In this document: positions 1 through 8,192 of the stretch, in pieces | Position numbering within the stretch: the stretch's first letter is position 1 | Layout: the number at the start of each line of letters is the position of its first letter | NCBI RefSeq assembly: GCF_020524165.1 | Contig: NZ_JAIVKU010000005.1 | Location: forward strand, 496,001-560,000 | DNA: 64,000 bases | Reading direction: 5' to 3' | Source of the DNA: Guptibacillus hwajinpoensis | GTDB lineage: Bacteria > Bacillota > Bacilli > Bacillales > Guptibacillaceae | Program-made: the position numbers and the translations under genes | The notes under the pieces: model-generated | Told to the model about the DNA's origin: nothing | Database searches by the model: none | What the model saw: only the letters and a program-made list of their open reading frames with translations

Positions 1-1643
1 TCAGAGAAATGTTTTTCATGATCTTCCTTCACGTTAACAAGTTCATCCAGGTGAGCTTTCCCAATAACCGGCTCATCAATCAGCGTGACCACACGTTCAA
101 TCGTATTCACCAGTTCCCGAATATTCCCTTTCCATTCAGAATGCGTAAGAGTTGATAGAGCTTCGTGGGTAAATCGTTTTGACTGCACACGATACTTCTC
201 ACAAATCTCTTTCACATAGTAAGACAGAAGAATCGGGATATCCTGCTTCCGTTCACGGAGAGCCGGGATATGGAGGCGAATGATATTTAGTCGATAAAAC
301 AGATCTTCACGAAACGCCCCTTTTTCGACGAGCTCCTGAAGATGTTGATTCGTTGCCGCGATCACTCTCACATTGGTTTGGTATTTCTTAACACCACCAA
401 CCCGCTCGGCTTCTTTTTCTTGGAGCACACGAAGAAGTTTCGTCTGCATACTTAGCGGAAGTTCTGCAATTTCGTCCAAAAAAATCGTACCGTTATCTGC
501 TAGCTCAAACTTCCCGGGCTTTCCACCTTTCTTGGCACCTGAGAACGCGCCTTCTTCATATCCGAATAATTCTGATTCAAACAAATGCTCAGGAATAGCC
601 GCACAGTTTACGCTAATCATGGGACCTGTCGCAAATGGACTTAGATGGTGGATACTTTTCGCAAACATTTCTTTCCCCGTACCACTTTCACCTGTAATAA
701 GAACAGTCGCAGCTGTTCTGGCTGCTCTTCTAGCGAGTCGTTTCGTTGCTTTGATTTCTTCACTTACACCAATAATTTGATCAAGGGTGATGTGATTCTT
801 TGTCTGCTTTCCAACTTGTTTTGTGCCTCGTTCATGTTCATCTGCATCCGTTTCCTTAAGGCGTTCATAGATTTTATAGATTTCCGATATCCCTTCAAAA
901 ATAAGCATCCCGATGGCGCCGATAACAGCTCCATTTTTTACAATGGGAATGCGATGAACGACCATTTCATGACCCTGGATCGTTTGAAGGACCCCTCTCT
1001 CGGCTACGCCTGTTTTCACGGTCATGTGAAGCTCTGTATTATCAATCACTTCAGTCACATGGCGTCCAATCGCATCTTCCTTCTCGATCCCGGTAAAACG
1101 ACTGTACGCTTCGTTAAACTCCTGAATCGTTCCGTTTTCATCAACAACGGCAATGCCTTCATAGGCACTTTCAAGCACAGTGTTCAATGCCTCTGCGGTA
1201 TGCTGCTTTTGCTTAAGCTTTGAAATGTATTTGGAAAACCCATCCGTTATATCGCCTTTTGATAACAAGCCAATCAATTTCCCTTTTGAATCAAGGACAG
1301 GCAGTTCATTGTATGGTAGTGAAAAAACCTCCAAGATGGAATCTTCAGGGTGGACCACCGCGAAGTTTCGTTTAAAAAGATCTCTCCCTACCTTTACGTC
1401 CCTGCTGTCATGTAGAAAATAAGATAGCACTTGCCTCAACGTGATCGTTCCGAGAAAATGATGATCATCATCCACAATCGGTAATGCATCTACTTTATGG
1501 CTGATCATCCATTCACCAGCCTTCTGGATCGACTTGTCCGATTTGATGCAAAGAGGTTCCGGCGTCATCCAATTCTTCACATACAGAATCGGGTCTACAT
1601 CTGGTAGATCTTGATTCGTTTCAATAAGATCATTGATTGACAT
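1..1643 (-). CDS. sigma-54-dependent transcriptional activator with CBS pair and PAS domain (3' end outside window)
   Basis: Enhancer-binding protein that would hydrolyse ATP to activate sigma-54 RNA polymerase. 547 residues are visible. Order: two CBS motifs (about 18-135) that may sense adenylates, a PAS domain (about 150-250), then an AAA+ domain from about 290 with Walker A GESGTGKE near 320, a GAFSGA loop near 366 (the family usually has GAFTGA, the sigma-54 contact) and Walker B GTIFLDE near 388. The Fis-type DNA-binding domain should lie beyond position 1. The ATG at 1643 follows GGAGGG. Target genes are not visible. Family assignment is firm; the effector is unknown. Confidence 0.93.
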   Translation of the reverse strand, partial: MSINDLIETNQDLPDVDPILYVKNWMTPEPLCIKSDKSIQKAGEWMISHKVDALPIVDDDHHFLGTITLRQVLSYFLHDSRDVKVGRDLFKRNFAVVHPEDSILEVFSLPYNELPVLDSKGKLIGLLSKGDITDGFSKYISKLKQKQHTAEALNTVLESAYEGIAVVDENGTIQEFNEAYSRFTGIEKEDAIGRHVTEVIDNTELHMTVKTGVAERGVLQTIQGHEMVVHRIPIVKNGAVIGAIGMLIFEGISEIYKIYERLKETDADEHERGTKQVGKQTKNHITLDQIIGVSEEIKATKRLARRAARTAATVLITGESGTGKEMFAKSIHHLSPFATGPMISVNCAAIPEHLFESELFGYEEGAFSGAKKGGKPGKFELADNGTIFLDEIAELPLSMQTKLLRVLQEKEAERVGGVKKYQTNVRVIAATNQHLQELVEKGAFREDLFYRLNIIRLHIPALRERKQDIPILLSYYVKEICEKYRVQSKRFTHEALSTLTHSEWKGNIRELVNTIERVVTLIDEPVIGKAHLDELVNVKEDHEKHFS

Positions 1644-1664
1644 AAGTTAACCCTCCATTATAAT

Positions 1665-1682
1665 GGTGCCTGTCACCACCCG
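1665..1682 (+). repeat. dispersed repeat GGTGCCTGTCAC, copy 1
   Basis: GGTGCCTGTCACCACCCG, 21 bp upstream of the minus-strand activator start. The similarity to other copies continues about 25 bp further (TTTATGGTGAATGCTGTCGA). Other copies are at 12886, 35715, 37967, 40411 and, in reverse, 29417. Confidence 0.85.
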
Positions 1683-1889
1683 TTTTATGGTGAATGCTGT
1701 CGAAATAAGCGATTGAGCGTAAGTCTGCCCCTATTACTTTCGATAGGCATAACAAAAGGACCTCCCTATAACAAGACGCCCCTCACCTAACATTTATACT
1801 GTCATGTAACATGTCATCCATAATCTTCATCCTCATTTACTTCTACTCTTTCTCTTCAAACTTCTGCATCTTGTTTTTGGTTTTAAAGA

Positions 1890-2066
1890 TCAATTGGCTT
1901 TTTCTTTTTTTGGATACAATCTGTTTAATATAGTAACAACTGTCATGGATGTTAATCCAAGTGCAAGTCCCTTTATGATGACATGATCAGGTAAAAACGC
2001 ATATTCAATACTCATTAAAACCATTATAATTAACCATGTAATGAGAAATCTCTTTCCAGCAGACAT
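1890..2066 (-). CDS. small single-pass membrane protein, paralogue of the one at 59639-59818
   Basis: 58 residues starting MSAGKRFLITW, with a hydrophobic helix at about 8-28, a second hydrophobic stretch at about 29-47 and a basic tail rich in K. The ATG follows a strong GAAGGAGG. A homologue of nearly the same length and architecture (start MSFGKRFLITC, shared IEY..LPD and VVT motifs) lies 57 kb away in this window, which supports both being real genes. No family is recognised; function unknown. Confidence 0.75.
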   Translation of the reverse strand: MSAGKRFLITWLIIMVLMSIEYAFLPDHVIIKGLALGLTSMTVVTILNRLYPKKEKAN

Positions 2067-2307
2067 GTTTGCCTCCTTCTAGATTTTATCCACTCACACC
2101 ATCCAAATATTGTAACTTACTTCTTAACTACCACTTAACCTCATATAGGAAACATACTTCTCATATATTTTAAGACTCGAAAATTAACATCTTTCCCGCT
2201 ATTTGCGTGCTACGCTACTTCTTTCCCTTCCTGAAACCTTATTATTAATCACTAACGTCTCATGACCGGGCAGAAACGTATGATACGTATAGCCACGCCT
2301 CCCCCCT

Positions 2308-3084
2308 CTAATAACGCTTATACTTCTTCATCACCATGACGCCTGCTATAAATAGCAAAAGAGATAACGTCGCGGTACTACCGATGACAGTCCAGGCCGA
2401 CTCGGTCCACTGCTGTTCGACTAAAAGCTTCGTTGCTTCTCCCCTTATGTTTCCTGGACTCCATTCCATGAATTTCGGAAGTAGTGATGTCAGCAGGCCG
2501 ATTAGCGCTAGAAAGAGAAGACTGACTCCGGCGACCGCGCTACTCTGTCGGATGATCGTGCCAACAAAAATCGTGACGCAAACGACAAAGAGCACCCAGA
2601 AGCAGTACATAACGAGGCTGCTCAACATGACCTGCCAGTCGACGGGAGTAAATAATAAATTTGTATAATACCATGTGAGGCAGTAGCTTAAGATAAGTGA
2701 TAGAAGCAAAAGGGCAAGCTGGGCAACCGTTTTACTGCCTAGATATTGCCACTCGTTCACGGGTCTTACCATGACGAGCGTAATGGAACCATTTTGTCGT
2801 TCCTGAGCGATGACATTCATGGTTGCGAGCGCGAACAACAAGGTTCCAATCGTGCCATATTGAGACAGCGCGCCGCTCAATACTTCTTCACCCGTTGGCG
2901 TGGGGATCGTGATACTCGCTACTTCTGGTAGGTTACCGGCTATATCGAGGATTTGTGGCATATAGTAACTTGTCAGTGGTTGCGAGATGCCAATAATCAT
3001 GAGAACGATCGGGAGCCAAATCAACTTACCATTCCGCATCAGTTCAGTGATTTCTTTGTTTAGTAGCGTTAGAAACCGGTTCAT
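2308..3084 (-). CDS. yxlG: ABC-2 type permease YxlG
   Basis: 258 residues with about six transmembrane helices, the ABC-2 permease layout. It is the last gene of the sigY operon and its start overlaps the yxlF stop by 4 bp (ATGA type), so it is translationally coupled to its ATPase partner. Length matches B. subtilis YxlG. With YxlF it forms a membrane exporter whose substrate is unknown; in B. subtilis the pair is linked to SigY control. Confidence 0.9.
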   Translation of the reverse strand: MNRFLTLLNKEITELMRNGKLIWLPIVLMIIGISQPLTSYYMPQILDIAGNLPEVASITIPTPTGEEVLSGALSQYGTIGTLLFALATMNVIAQERQNGSITLVMVRPVNEWQYLGSKTVAQLALLLLSLILSYCLTWYYTNLLFTPVDWQVMLSSLVMYCFWVLFVVCVTIFVGTIIRQSSAVAGVSLLFLALIGLLTSLLPKFMEWSPGNIRGEATKLLVEQQWTESAWTVIGSTATLSLLLFIAGVMVMKKYKRY

Positions 3085-3974
3085 TGTCTCACAACCTTCA
3101 TATAAGCATCCTCTAATGAGTCCTGCATGATTTCAAAATGAGTCACCGATCGCTTCTGGTTAATGAGCTCCTGTAAAAGCTCATTATGGTGAACATGCTC
3201 AAGCAATCTTACTTTCACTGTTTTCGCATCAATATACTCATAGTCTTCGATGATCTCAAACTGTTCGATAATATCTTTCATCGGTTCTTCAGTTTGGACT
3301 TTAATGGGCAATAGGTCAAACTCTTTACGTAAAGAAGGTAATGACCCTTTCCACTTTAGACAGCCATCTTTCAGGATAAGAACTTCATCGCAGATTTGCT
3401 GGGCATCATGCAAAATATGAGTTGAAAATAGCACTGTCATGTCTTGTTTCAGTTCTTCGATCAGGTGGAGGAAATCACGCCTTCCTTTTGGATCGAGCGC
3501 TGATACCGGTTCATCTAGGATGAGAAGCTTCGGTTTATGAAGCAAAGCCTGCGCTAAGCCGAGGCGTTGTTTCATTCCGCCAGAGAAGCCGCCGATTCTT
3601 TTATTCATCGCCTCTTCTAAACTCACAAACCTTAACGTCTCCTGTACACGATCATGAAGCTGTTCCTTTGGAATCGAGGAAAGCTTCCCGGCGAAAGTAA
3701 GAAATTCTTTAGCTGTCATCCAATTAAAAAAGGATGGGTGCTGAGGTAAAAAGCCAATCAATGGCCGATAGTCTTTCTCGGCATATCCTTTAAATTGGAT
3801 GGCGCCCGAGTCAGGTGTGAGGAGGCGGGCTAACATCTGTAGCGTTGTCGTTTTACCCGCTCCATTTGGACCTAACAAGGCGATACAACTGCCCTCACGT
3901 ATGTTGAATGAGAGGTTCGAGACCGCTCTTTTTTCTTTGTATTGTTTCGATAGATTGTCGATGTTAACAAGCAA
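3081..3974 (-). CDS. yxlF: ABC transporter ATPase YxlF
   Basis: Cytoplasmic ATPase for the YxlG permease. Walker A GPNGAGKTT, Q-loop FLPQHPS, signature FSGGMKQRLGLAQ, Walker B LLILDEPVSALD and H-loop STHIL are all present, followed by a C-terminal regulatory tail. The open frame runs to a GTG at 3983, but AGGGGTGG sits 5 bp before a TTG at 3974, which gives MLVNIDNLSKQ and is the better start (297 residues). Position between yxlE and yxlG matches B. subtilis. Confidence 0.92.
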   Translation of the reverse strand: MLVNIDNLSKQYKEKRAVSNLSFNIREGSCIALLGPNGAGKTTTLQMLARLLTPDSGAIQFKGYAEKDYRPLIGFLPQHPSFFNWMTAKEFLTFAGKLSSIPKEQLHDRVQETLRFVSLEEAMNKRIGGFSGGMKQRLGLAQALLHKPKLLILDEPVSALDPKGRRDFLHLIEELKQDMTVLFSTHILHDAQQICDEVLILKDGCLKWKGSLPSLRKEFDLLPIKVQTEEPMKDIIEQFEIIEDYEYIDAKTVKVRLLEHVHHNELLQELINQKRSVTHFEIMQDSLEDAYMKVVRQ

Positions 3975-3985
3975 GATTTCCACCC

Positions 3986-4186
3986 CTAACTATTTTTCCG
4001 TCCGATCACAAAGTAAAGAATCGCCCCAAAAAGATTCACAAACAGAATCAGAAGGATCCACATCCATTTAGGTCCGTTTGTTTCCTTTTGCTTGATACAG
4101 CTCACAAGCGCTGAAATGGTTAAGATCGCCTGCAAGATCAATAGTGGCGCAACCAAAGCCCAGTTTAAGTCGTTCAAAGCTTCCAT
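3986..4186 (-). CDS. yxlE: PLDc_N-type small membrane protein YxlE
   Basis: 66 residues with two transmembrane helices and a short central loop (KQKETNGPKWMW), ending FVIGRKNS: the phospholipase D N-terminal-domain fold seen in YxlE and in anti-sigma accessory proteins. In B. subtilis YxlE helps keep SigY inactive, together with YxlD and YxlC. It follows yxlD after only 4 bp. Confidence 0.88.
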   Translation of the reverse strand: MEALNDLNWALVAPLLILQAILTISALVSCIKQKETNGPKWMWILLILFVNLFGAILYFVIGRKNS

Positions 4187-4190
4187 GTTT

Positions 4191-4403
4191 TCAACTCCTC
4201 TCCTTTTTAATTTTTCGTTTATATGGCCACACGACGAAAAGTAAGTAAAATAATGTTGGCATCGGTAATTGAATCAATCCCCAGATTCCCCATAGCCACG
4301 GGTAGCTGCCTTTTTTCTTGGCATCGACAAAGAGAAGCATGCTTTGTGTGAGTAACAAGAGAATCAGAATTGGAACAAGGACAAAGAGCTCAAGGTTTGT
4401 CAT
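4191..4403 (-). CDS. yxlD: small membrane protein YxlD, negative regulator of SigY
   Basis: 70 residues, two hydrophobic helices separated by DAKKKGSYPW, then a basic tail. It overlaps yxlC by 14 bp and matches YxlD in length, order and composition. In B. subtilis YxlD is needed for negative regulation of SigY, presumably by retaining it at the membrane; this role is inferred here from synteny. Confidence 0.85.
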   Translation of the reverse strand: MTNLELFVLVPILILLLLTQSMLLFVDAKKKGSYPWLWGIWGLIQLPMPTLFYLLFVVWPYKRKIKKERS

Positions 4404-4722
4404 GAGTGGCCACTCCTTTCTTATTCACTTTCTTATAGGTGAAATAGACGCCAAAAGGAACGATCAGGCTGGCCACGATCTGGATGAACAGAAAGAAGAT
4501 CGGAGCTTGGAAAAGACTAACCGTGACGGCTGTTAAAATCACGAGTGCTGTTAACAGGAAAAGCGCACTTTCGAGATAAAAAGCTTTTTTCTTTTTTTGT
4601 TGGAACTTCAGAAGCTGTTCTTGCATATCTACCTTTGAAAGCGATTCTTTTCCAAGCTCATCGATTTGCTGCCAATCTTGTTTAAGGTGTTGCACAATCT
4701 TTTTATCTTCCTTGTCATTCAC
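4390..4722 (-). CDS. yxlC: YxlC family anti-sigma-Y candidate
   Basis: 110 residues. A charged cytoplasmic N-terminal half (about 1-45, rich in K, Q and E) is followed by two transmembrane helices (about 50-95). The start overlaps the sigY stop by 4 bp, the usual coupling of a sigma factor with its anti-sigma protein. Synteny and length fit B. subtilis YxlC, which is implicated in SigY inhibition. Confidence 0.87.
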   Translation of the reverse strand: MNDKEDKKIVQHLKQDWQQIDELGKESLSKVDMQEQLLKFQQKKKKAFYLESALFLLTALVILTAVTVSLFQAPIFFLFIQIVASLIVPFGVYFTYKKVNKKGVATHDKP

Positions 4723-5255
4723 GGCGTATCCAACTCCTTTCGTAACTTTTGTATCCCCGTGTGTACCCTGGATTTCACAGTTCCTGTACGGATTCCAAGC
4801 ATTTTTCCTATTTCATCATACGAGTAGCCATAATAATGCCGGAGCAAGATCGGAACTCTTAAGGTGGAGTCTAACGCGTTAAAATCAGTGAAAAGGTCGC
4901 TCCAGTTCATCCCTTTTGTACTTGCCTCCCACGCTAGCTTTCGCGACAGGACATGCTTCTCATCTTCCACCCATTTCTTCTCTCGTTTTTGTTTTCGAAG
5001 CACATCCATGTATAGCCTTGACGCAATCGAGATCATCCAGGTGGAGAACTTCCCTTCCCCTTTGTAGGAGGAAAGCTTCACATAACACTTCATCATCGTC
5101 TCCTGTGCAAGCTCAACGCTCGTTTCTTCATTCAAGGTTAGTTTTAAAAGATATTTGTAGAGGAAAGCATAATAGCACTGAAAAAGCTGAGTGAACGCAT
5201 CATCGTCTCCGGCTTGTGCCTGCTGAATTAATTGAATTTCCTCCTCGCGTTCCAT
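4719..5255 (-). CDS. sigY: ECF RNA polymerase sigma factor SigY
   Basis: 178 residues, the same length as B. subtilis SigY. Region 2 (about 20-90, YKYLLKLTLNEETSVELAQETM) and region 4 (about 120-175, ending in the helix-turn-helix IGKMLGIRTGTVKSRVHTG) are present and no extra domain is attached. It is the first gene of sigY-yxlC-yxlD-yxlE-yxlF-yxlG, all closely packed or overlapping. An upstream motif resembling the B. subtilis SigY promoter suggests autoregulation. Confidence 0.94.
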   Translation of the reverse strand: MEREEEIQLIQQAQAGDDDAFTQLFQCYYAFLYKYLLKLTLNEETSVELAQETMMKCYVKLSSYKGEGKFSTWMISIASRLYMDVLRKQKREKKWVEDEKHVLSRKLAWEASTKGMNWSDLFTDFNALDSTLRVPILLRHYYGYSYDEIGKMLGIRTGTVKSRVHTGIQKLRKELDTP

Positions 5256-5284
5256 ACAACCCTCTCCTTTACCTGCACCTATAT

Positions 5285-5310
5285 GACGCTGACCTCGTTG
5301 AAATCGTTCA
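5285..5310 (-). promoter_or_regulatory. candidate SigY-dependent autoregulatory promoter
   Basis: On the minus strand TGAACG (5305-5310) and CGTC (5285-5288) are separated by 16 bp and lie 30-55 bp upstream of the sigY ATG. From memory, the B. subtilis SigY autoregulatory promoter has this TGAACG/CGTC architecture. The match is sequence-based; use of the promoter is inferred. Confidence 0.65.
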
Positions 5311-5353
5311 TTTTATTTTTATCACTATTTTTTCCAAAAAAGGATATATAAAA

Positions 5354-5386
5354 AAAGCTAACTTCCGTCCTTTGAAAGTTAGCTTT
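5354..5386 (-). terminator. intrinsic terminator after the DinB gene
   Basis: Arms AAAGCTAACTT and AAGTTAGCTTT flank an 11-nt loop. On the minus strand the hairpin is followed by a run of T. Confidence 0.85.
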
Positions 5387-5402
5387 CCTCTTCTTTTCAT
5401 TT

Positions 5403-5921
5403 TCACCGTTTCAAAACTCCCAAATACGCTTCCCACGGCCCAACATCTTTTCTATATCTTTCTGCCAACACTCTTGTGATTTGAGACACATGAGTAAAAT
5501 CATGGACGACCCAAGTGGCTAGCAATTCCTTTAGTCTTACTTCACCAAATGCGGGATGATGACCCGTTAATCCAAGCTGAGCATCTGAGTGCACCGCCTG
5601 CTTCAGGTGCGTTAAACTTTTCGATCGAGCTTCTTTGAATTCAGCCAGCTTCGTTTCAATAGGGTTAGCAGCACTGGTGAGATGAGCAAACCGATCGAAT
5701 GGCGGAAAAGGATTTGCCTCTCCTTCTAAAATCGTTTCTACCCTTGGCATCCAGTTGGTTCTTTCACTCTCGATTAGGTGGTCAATGACTTCAAAGGCAT
5801 TCCATGTCCCTTCTCCTTCGTTCGTCGTTAACCAGCCGTTCGATAATCCAGTGAGTAATTCCTCTAATGACCGTGGTGTTCGTTCTAATATCTGAATCGC
5901 TTCAGCCAGGTTAAAATTCAT
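5403..5921 (-). CDS. DinB family protein
   Basis: 172 residues, a four-helix-bundle DinB/YfiT-like protein. The candidate metal-binding histidines are in IDHLIE (about residue 48) and VVHDFTHVSQ (about 140-148). Relatives include metal-dependent thiol transferases and many members without assigned function, so the substrate is unknown. Monocistronic, with its own terminator just downstream. The start has only a weak purine-rich leader (GGGGG). Confidence 0.85.
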   Translation of the reverse strand: MNFNLAEAIQILERTPRSLEELLTGLSNGWLTTNEGEGTWNAFEVIDHLIESERTNWMPRVETILEGEANPFPPFDRFAHLTSAANPIETKLAEFKEARSKSLTHLKQAVHSDAQLGLTGHHPAFGEVRLKELLATWVVHDFTHVSQITRVLAERYRKDVGPWEAYLGVLKR

Positions 5922-6022
5922 GTGGTAAGCCCCCTTATTTCCTACTATGATCCAGTAAACAGATCTTCATATTCGTTCGGTCTGGTTTTGCTAATATGAT
6001 CTGAGATTGCAGAATAAAGAAC

Positions 6023-6862
6023 CTACAAGAACTTACGAAAAACTTGTGTATTGTGAAGCGGCTGAAAGCCTAACGAAGTGTATAACTTCTCAGCATTTTC
6101 ATTCCCTTCTACATAACAAAGGCGAATATCATTGTAACCTTCTTCTATCATCTTGTTTATACCAAATTGCATAGCTTGACGCCCATAGCCTTTTCCCTGG
6201 TATTTTGGTGCAACCATCACATTATCTATTTCTCCTTCACCAGTTGTGATGGATGCTACAATTTCCTTATGATCTAAGATTAAATAAACTCTGTCTTTAT
6301 TATTTAATTTGTACTGTTTAACAATGTCTGCTGAAGCCAAATATGGTTTTAGGTCATTTTTTTTGTGCAAATCATAATAAGAATCTTGTACAACTTTTAC
6401 AAATTCCTCAAAAAACTTATCCTCATATTTAACAAACGCTAGATCTGCTTTAGGAAAAGATCCTCCCCTGTAAACTAATTCAGAAGATCCCCACCATTTT
6501 TTATAGCCCATTTTTTGAGCGAATCCAACTGGATTTTCTGATTCCACTCTCATGTAAGCACATAAAAAATCAGGTTTAGTTGCTGAAATAAACTTTTCCA
6601 TCTCTCGATATAAGGCAGAACCGATCCCTTTAAGACGATCATTCGGTTCAACAAATATGCTAATTTGGGCAATAGACTCTTCATCATTAGAAGAGTTAGA
6701 TGCATATGAAATCCCTCTCAAACCATTTTTCTCATACAAAAGAATGTGGTTAGAATTTGAAACGACTTCATCTATGTCTCCTACATGCTCTTTACTACTT
6801 AATTTTTCTATAAAAGTGAGTAACTTTTCTCTATCTTCTGTTTCAACATAAGCTCGTATCAT
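6023..6862 (-). CDS. tandem GNAT-family N-acetyltransferase
   Basis: 279 residues with two GNAT folds. The N-terminal half carries VEPNDRLKGIGSALY and the C-terminal half the better acetyl-CoA loop VAPKYQGKGYGRQAM, followed by NENAEKLYTSLGF. Which half is catalytic cannot be told; by motif quality the C-terminal one is likelier. The substrate is unknown and the gene stands alone. Confidence 0.88.
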   Translation of the reverse strand: MIRAYVETEDREKLLTFIEKLSSKEHVGDIDEVVSNSNHILLYEKNGLRGISYASNSSNDEESIAQISIFVEPNDRLKGIGSALYREMEKFISATKPDFLCAYMRVESENPVGFAQKMGYKKWWGSSELVYRGGSFPKADLAFVKYEDKFFEEFVKVVQDSYYDLHKKNDLKPYLASADIVKQYKLNNKDRVYLILDHKEIVASITTGEGEIDNVMVAPKYQGKGYGRQAMQFGINKMIEEGYNDIRLCYVEGNENAEKLYTSLGFQPLHNTQVFRKFL

Positions 6863-7145
6863 TTTAAATAGAATTCCTTTCAGAAAAGTGACTTCTGCAA
6901 ACGTAACTCTTTTAAACTACTCTTCTGTTAGCTTTACAAACACTTGAACCCCTCTCTACATTCAGTCATACAAGATCCCTATCAATTATTGATTTATTCC
7001 TTAAGAATTTAAGGTTTTCATAAAGTTTAAGCGTTGGGTTATCTTGAATTACATCTATCTTATTCTCTTTCATTCAAATCTTCCATTAATTACAGATAAT
7101 TCTAATTTATCACATATAAGCTCCCATAGAACAGACAACTCTTCC

Positions 7146-7420
7146 TAATCATTTTTCTTATAGTCAGAGGTTACGCCTTTTTAGCGGACCAAATACAGCT
7201 GAAGCACCAGACTTTCCTGTTAAAGGATTGGTCACATCACACGCCGCTTCAATTTGAACGATTTTTAAGCAGGGGTCCAGATCCGAGACATCGATCGTGG
7301 CTAGCTCGCTTAAGGGCTTACCCACCTGGAGAGACCTCTTTGTTCGTTTGATCAACGAGTTTCGCACCGAGTGCCTGCGCCATTCCAGCTCCGCCATCGT
7401 TTGTGGCGGAACCGCCGAAT
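7146..7420 (-). pseudogene. internal fragment of glycerate kinase, frameshifted
   Basis: One frame gives GGSATNDGGAGMAQALGAK, the signature of GarK/GlxK-type glycerate kinases. After GGTGGG the homology shifts to a second frame (GKPLSELATIDVSDLDP, then CDVTNPLTGKSGASAVFGP), and shifts again just before QKGVT. Only the middle of the roughly 380-residue enzyme remains, with both ends missing, so this is a decayed relic. The longest open frame across it (7164-7433) is a chimera of two frames and not a real protein. Confidence 0.85.
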
Positions 7421-7570
7421 TTCTTCGAATCAAAGAATAGACCTGTTCATTCTCATTGAAAGGTAGAAATTCTTACTTTATGAAAGGTGAAATAGCAGAC
7501 TTCTTGCGCATTCAGATTAACTTTTCCTCTCGGAGGTGATCTGATCTTTTTTTGCCGATTTTCCCATTTA

Positions 7571-7595
7571 TTAGCTAACGAGAATCATTCTAACC
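7571..7595 (+). repeat. dispersed repeat TTAGCTAACGAGAATCATTC, copy 1
   Basis: 25-bp element ending CTAACC with a palindromic centre AGAATCATTCT. Related copies are at 13078 and 22331. It lies about 60 bp upstream of the MarR promoter. It could be a small mobile or regulatory repeat; the centre weakly recalls Fur/PerR-type boxes. Confidence 0.6.
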
Positions 7596-7652
7596 AACCC
7601 CGCTCTCAACTGCAGTCTCCCTTGCTCCCCCTCCCTTCCAAAACCCAAACCA

Positions 7653-7692
7653 TTGACAATCCAAATCCATCATGTTAATTTGTATATGCAAA
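7653..7692 (+). promoter_or_regulatory. promoter and operator of the MarR gene
   Basis: TTGACA (7653-7658), a 17-bp spacer and TAATTT (7676-7681). The operator TTTGTATATGCAAA (7679-7692) overlaps the -10 end and start region. The same 14-mer in inverse orientation precedes the next two genes, so autorepression plus control of both targets is the simplest reading. Confidence 0.8.
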
Positions 7693-7708
7693 TGAAAAGG
7701 GTGATGAT

Positions 7709-8143
7709 ATGCAAGAAGAGGAAAAGGTATTAATGCAATGCTTGTTCTTTACGTCGAATCGCTTTGCTCGCAACATTACGAAGCTTGCGGAGAAGAACTT
7801 TGATTTTAGCGATCTGGCGCCTTCGTATTTTTATATGATCATGGTGATTCATGGACAGCCGAACATCACGCAAAAAGAGCTATGTCAGAAGCTTTCCATT
7901 GCGCCTTCAACGAGCACGCGCTTTATTGAGAAGCTAGTAAAGCAAAATCTCGTGCGTAAACAAACGAGCGGGAAACAAACGATGATCTCGCTTACTGAAG
8001 ATGGAGAAGCACTTTATGTGGCGTTTCGTAAGGGCTTGAAGTCTTTATTTGAGGATTATAACGAAATCCTCGGGAAAGAGCTCAGTATGAATTTAAGTCT
8101 CATGCTTCATGAAGCAAGTCAAAAATTAGAAAAAAACAACTAA
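7709..8143 (+). CDS. MarR family transcriptional regulator
   Basis: 144 residues, a winged-helix dimeric repressor. The recognition region is ITQKELCQKLSIAPSTSTRFIEKL (about 50-73), followed by the wing RKQTSGKQTMISLTEDG. N- and C-terminal helices would form the dimer interface. It heads a three-gene run with an SDR and an oxidoreductase that share its operator sequence. The likely inducer is a reactive or toxic small molecule, as for many MarR proteins next to NAD(P)H oxidoreductases; this is inference. Confidence 0.92.
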   Translation: MQEEEKVLMQCLFFTSNRFARNITKLAEKNFDFSDLAPSYFYMIMVIHGQPNITQKELCQKLSIAPSTSTRFIEKLVKQNLVRKQTSGKQTMISLTEDGEALYVAFRKGLKSLFEDYNEILGKELSMNLSLMLHEASQKLEKNN

Positions 8144-8160
8144 ATTTTTTTACACTATCA

Positions 8161-8174
8161 TTTGCATATACAAA
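8161..8174 (+). promoter_or_regulatory. MarR operator upstream of the SDR gene
   Basis: TTTGCATATACAAA, the reverse complement of the site in front of the MarR gene, ending 18 bp before the SDR start. Confidence 0.8.
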
Positions 8175-8192
8175 TATAAGGAGGACATGAAA

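Noticed and set aside
7164..7433. 89-codon open frame as a real protein
   Set aside because: Its first half is an out-of-frame reading of the glycerate kinase GGSATNDGG region and only the second half is in the homologous frame.
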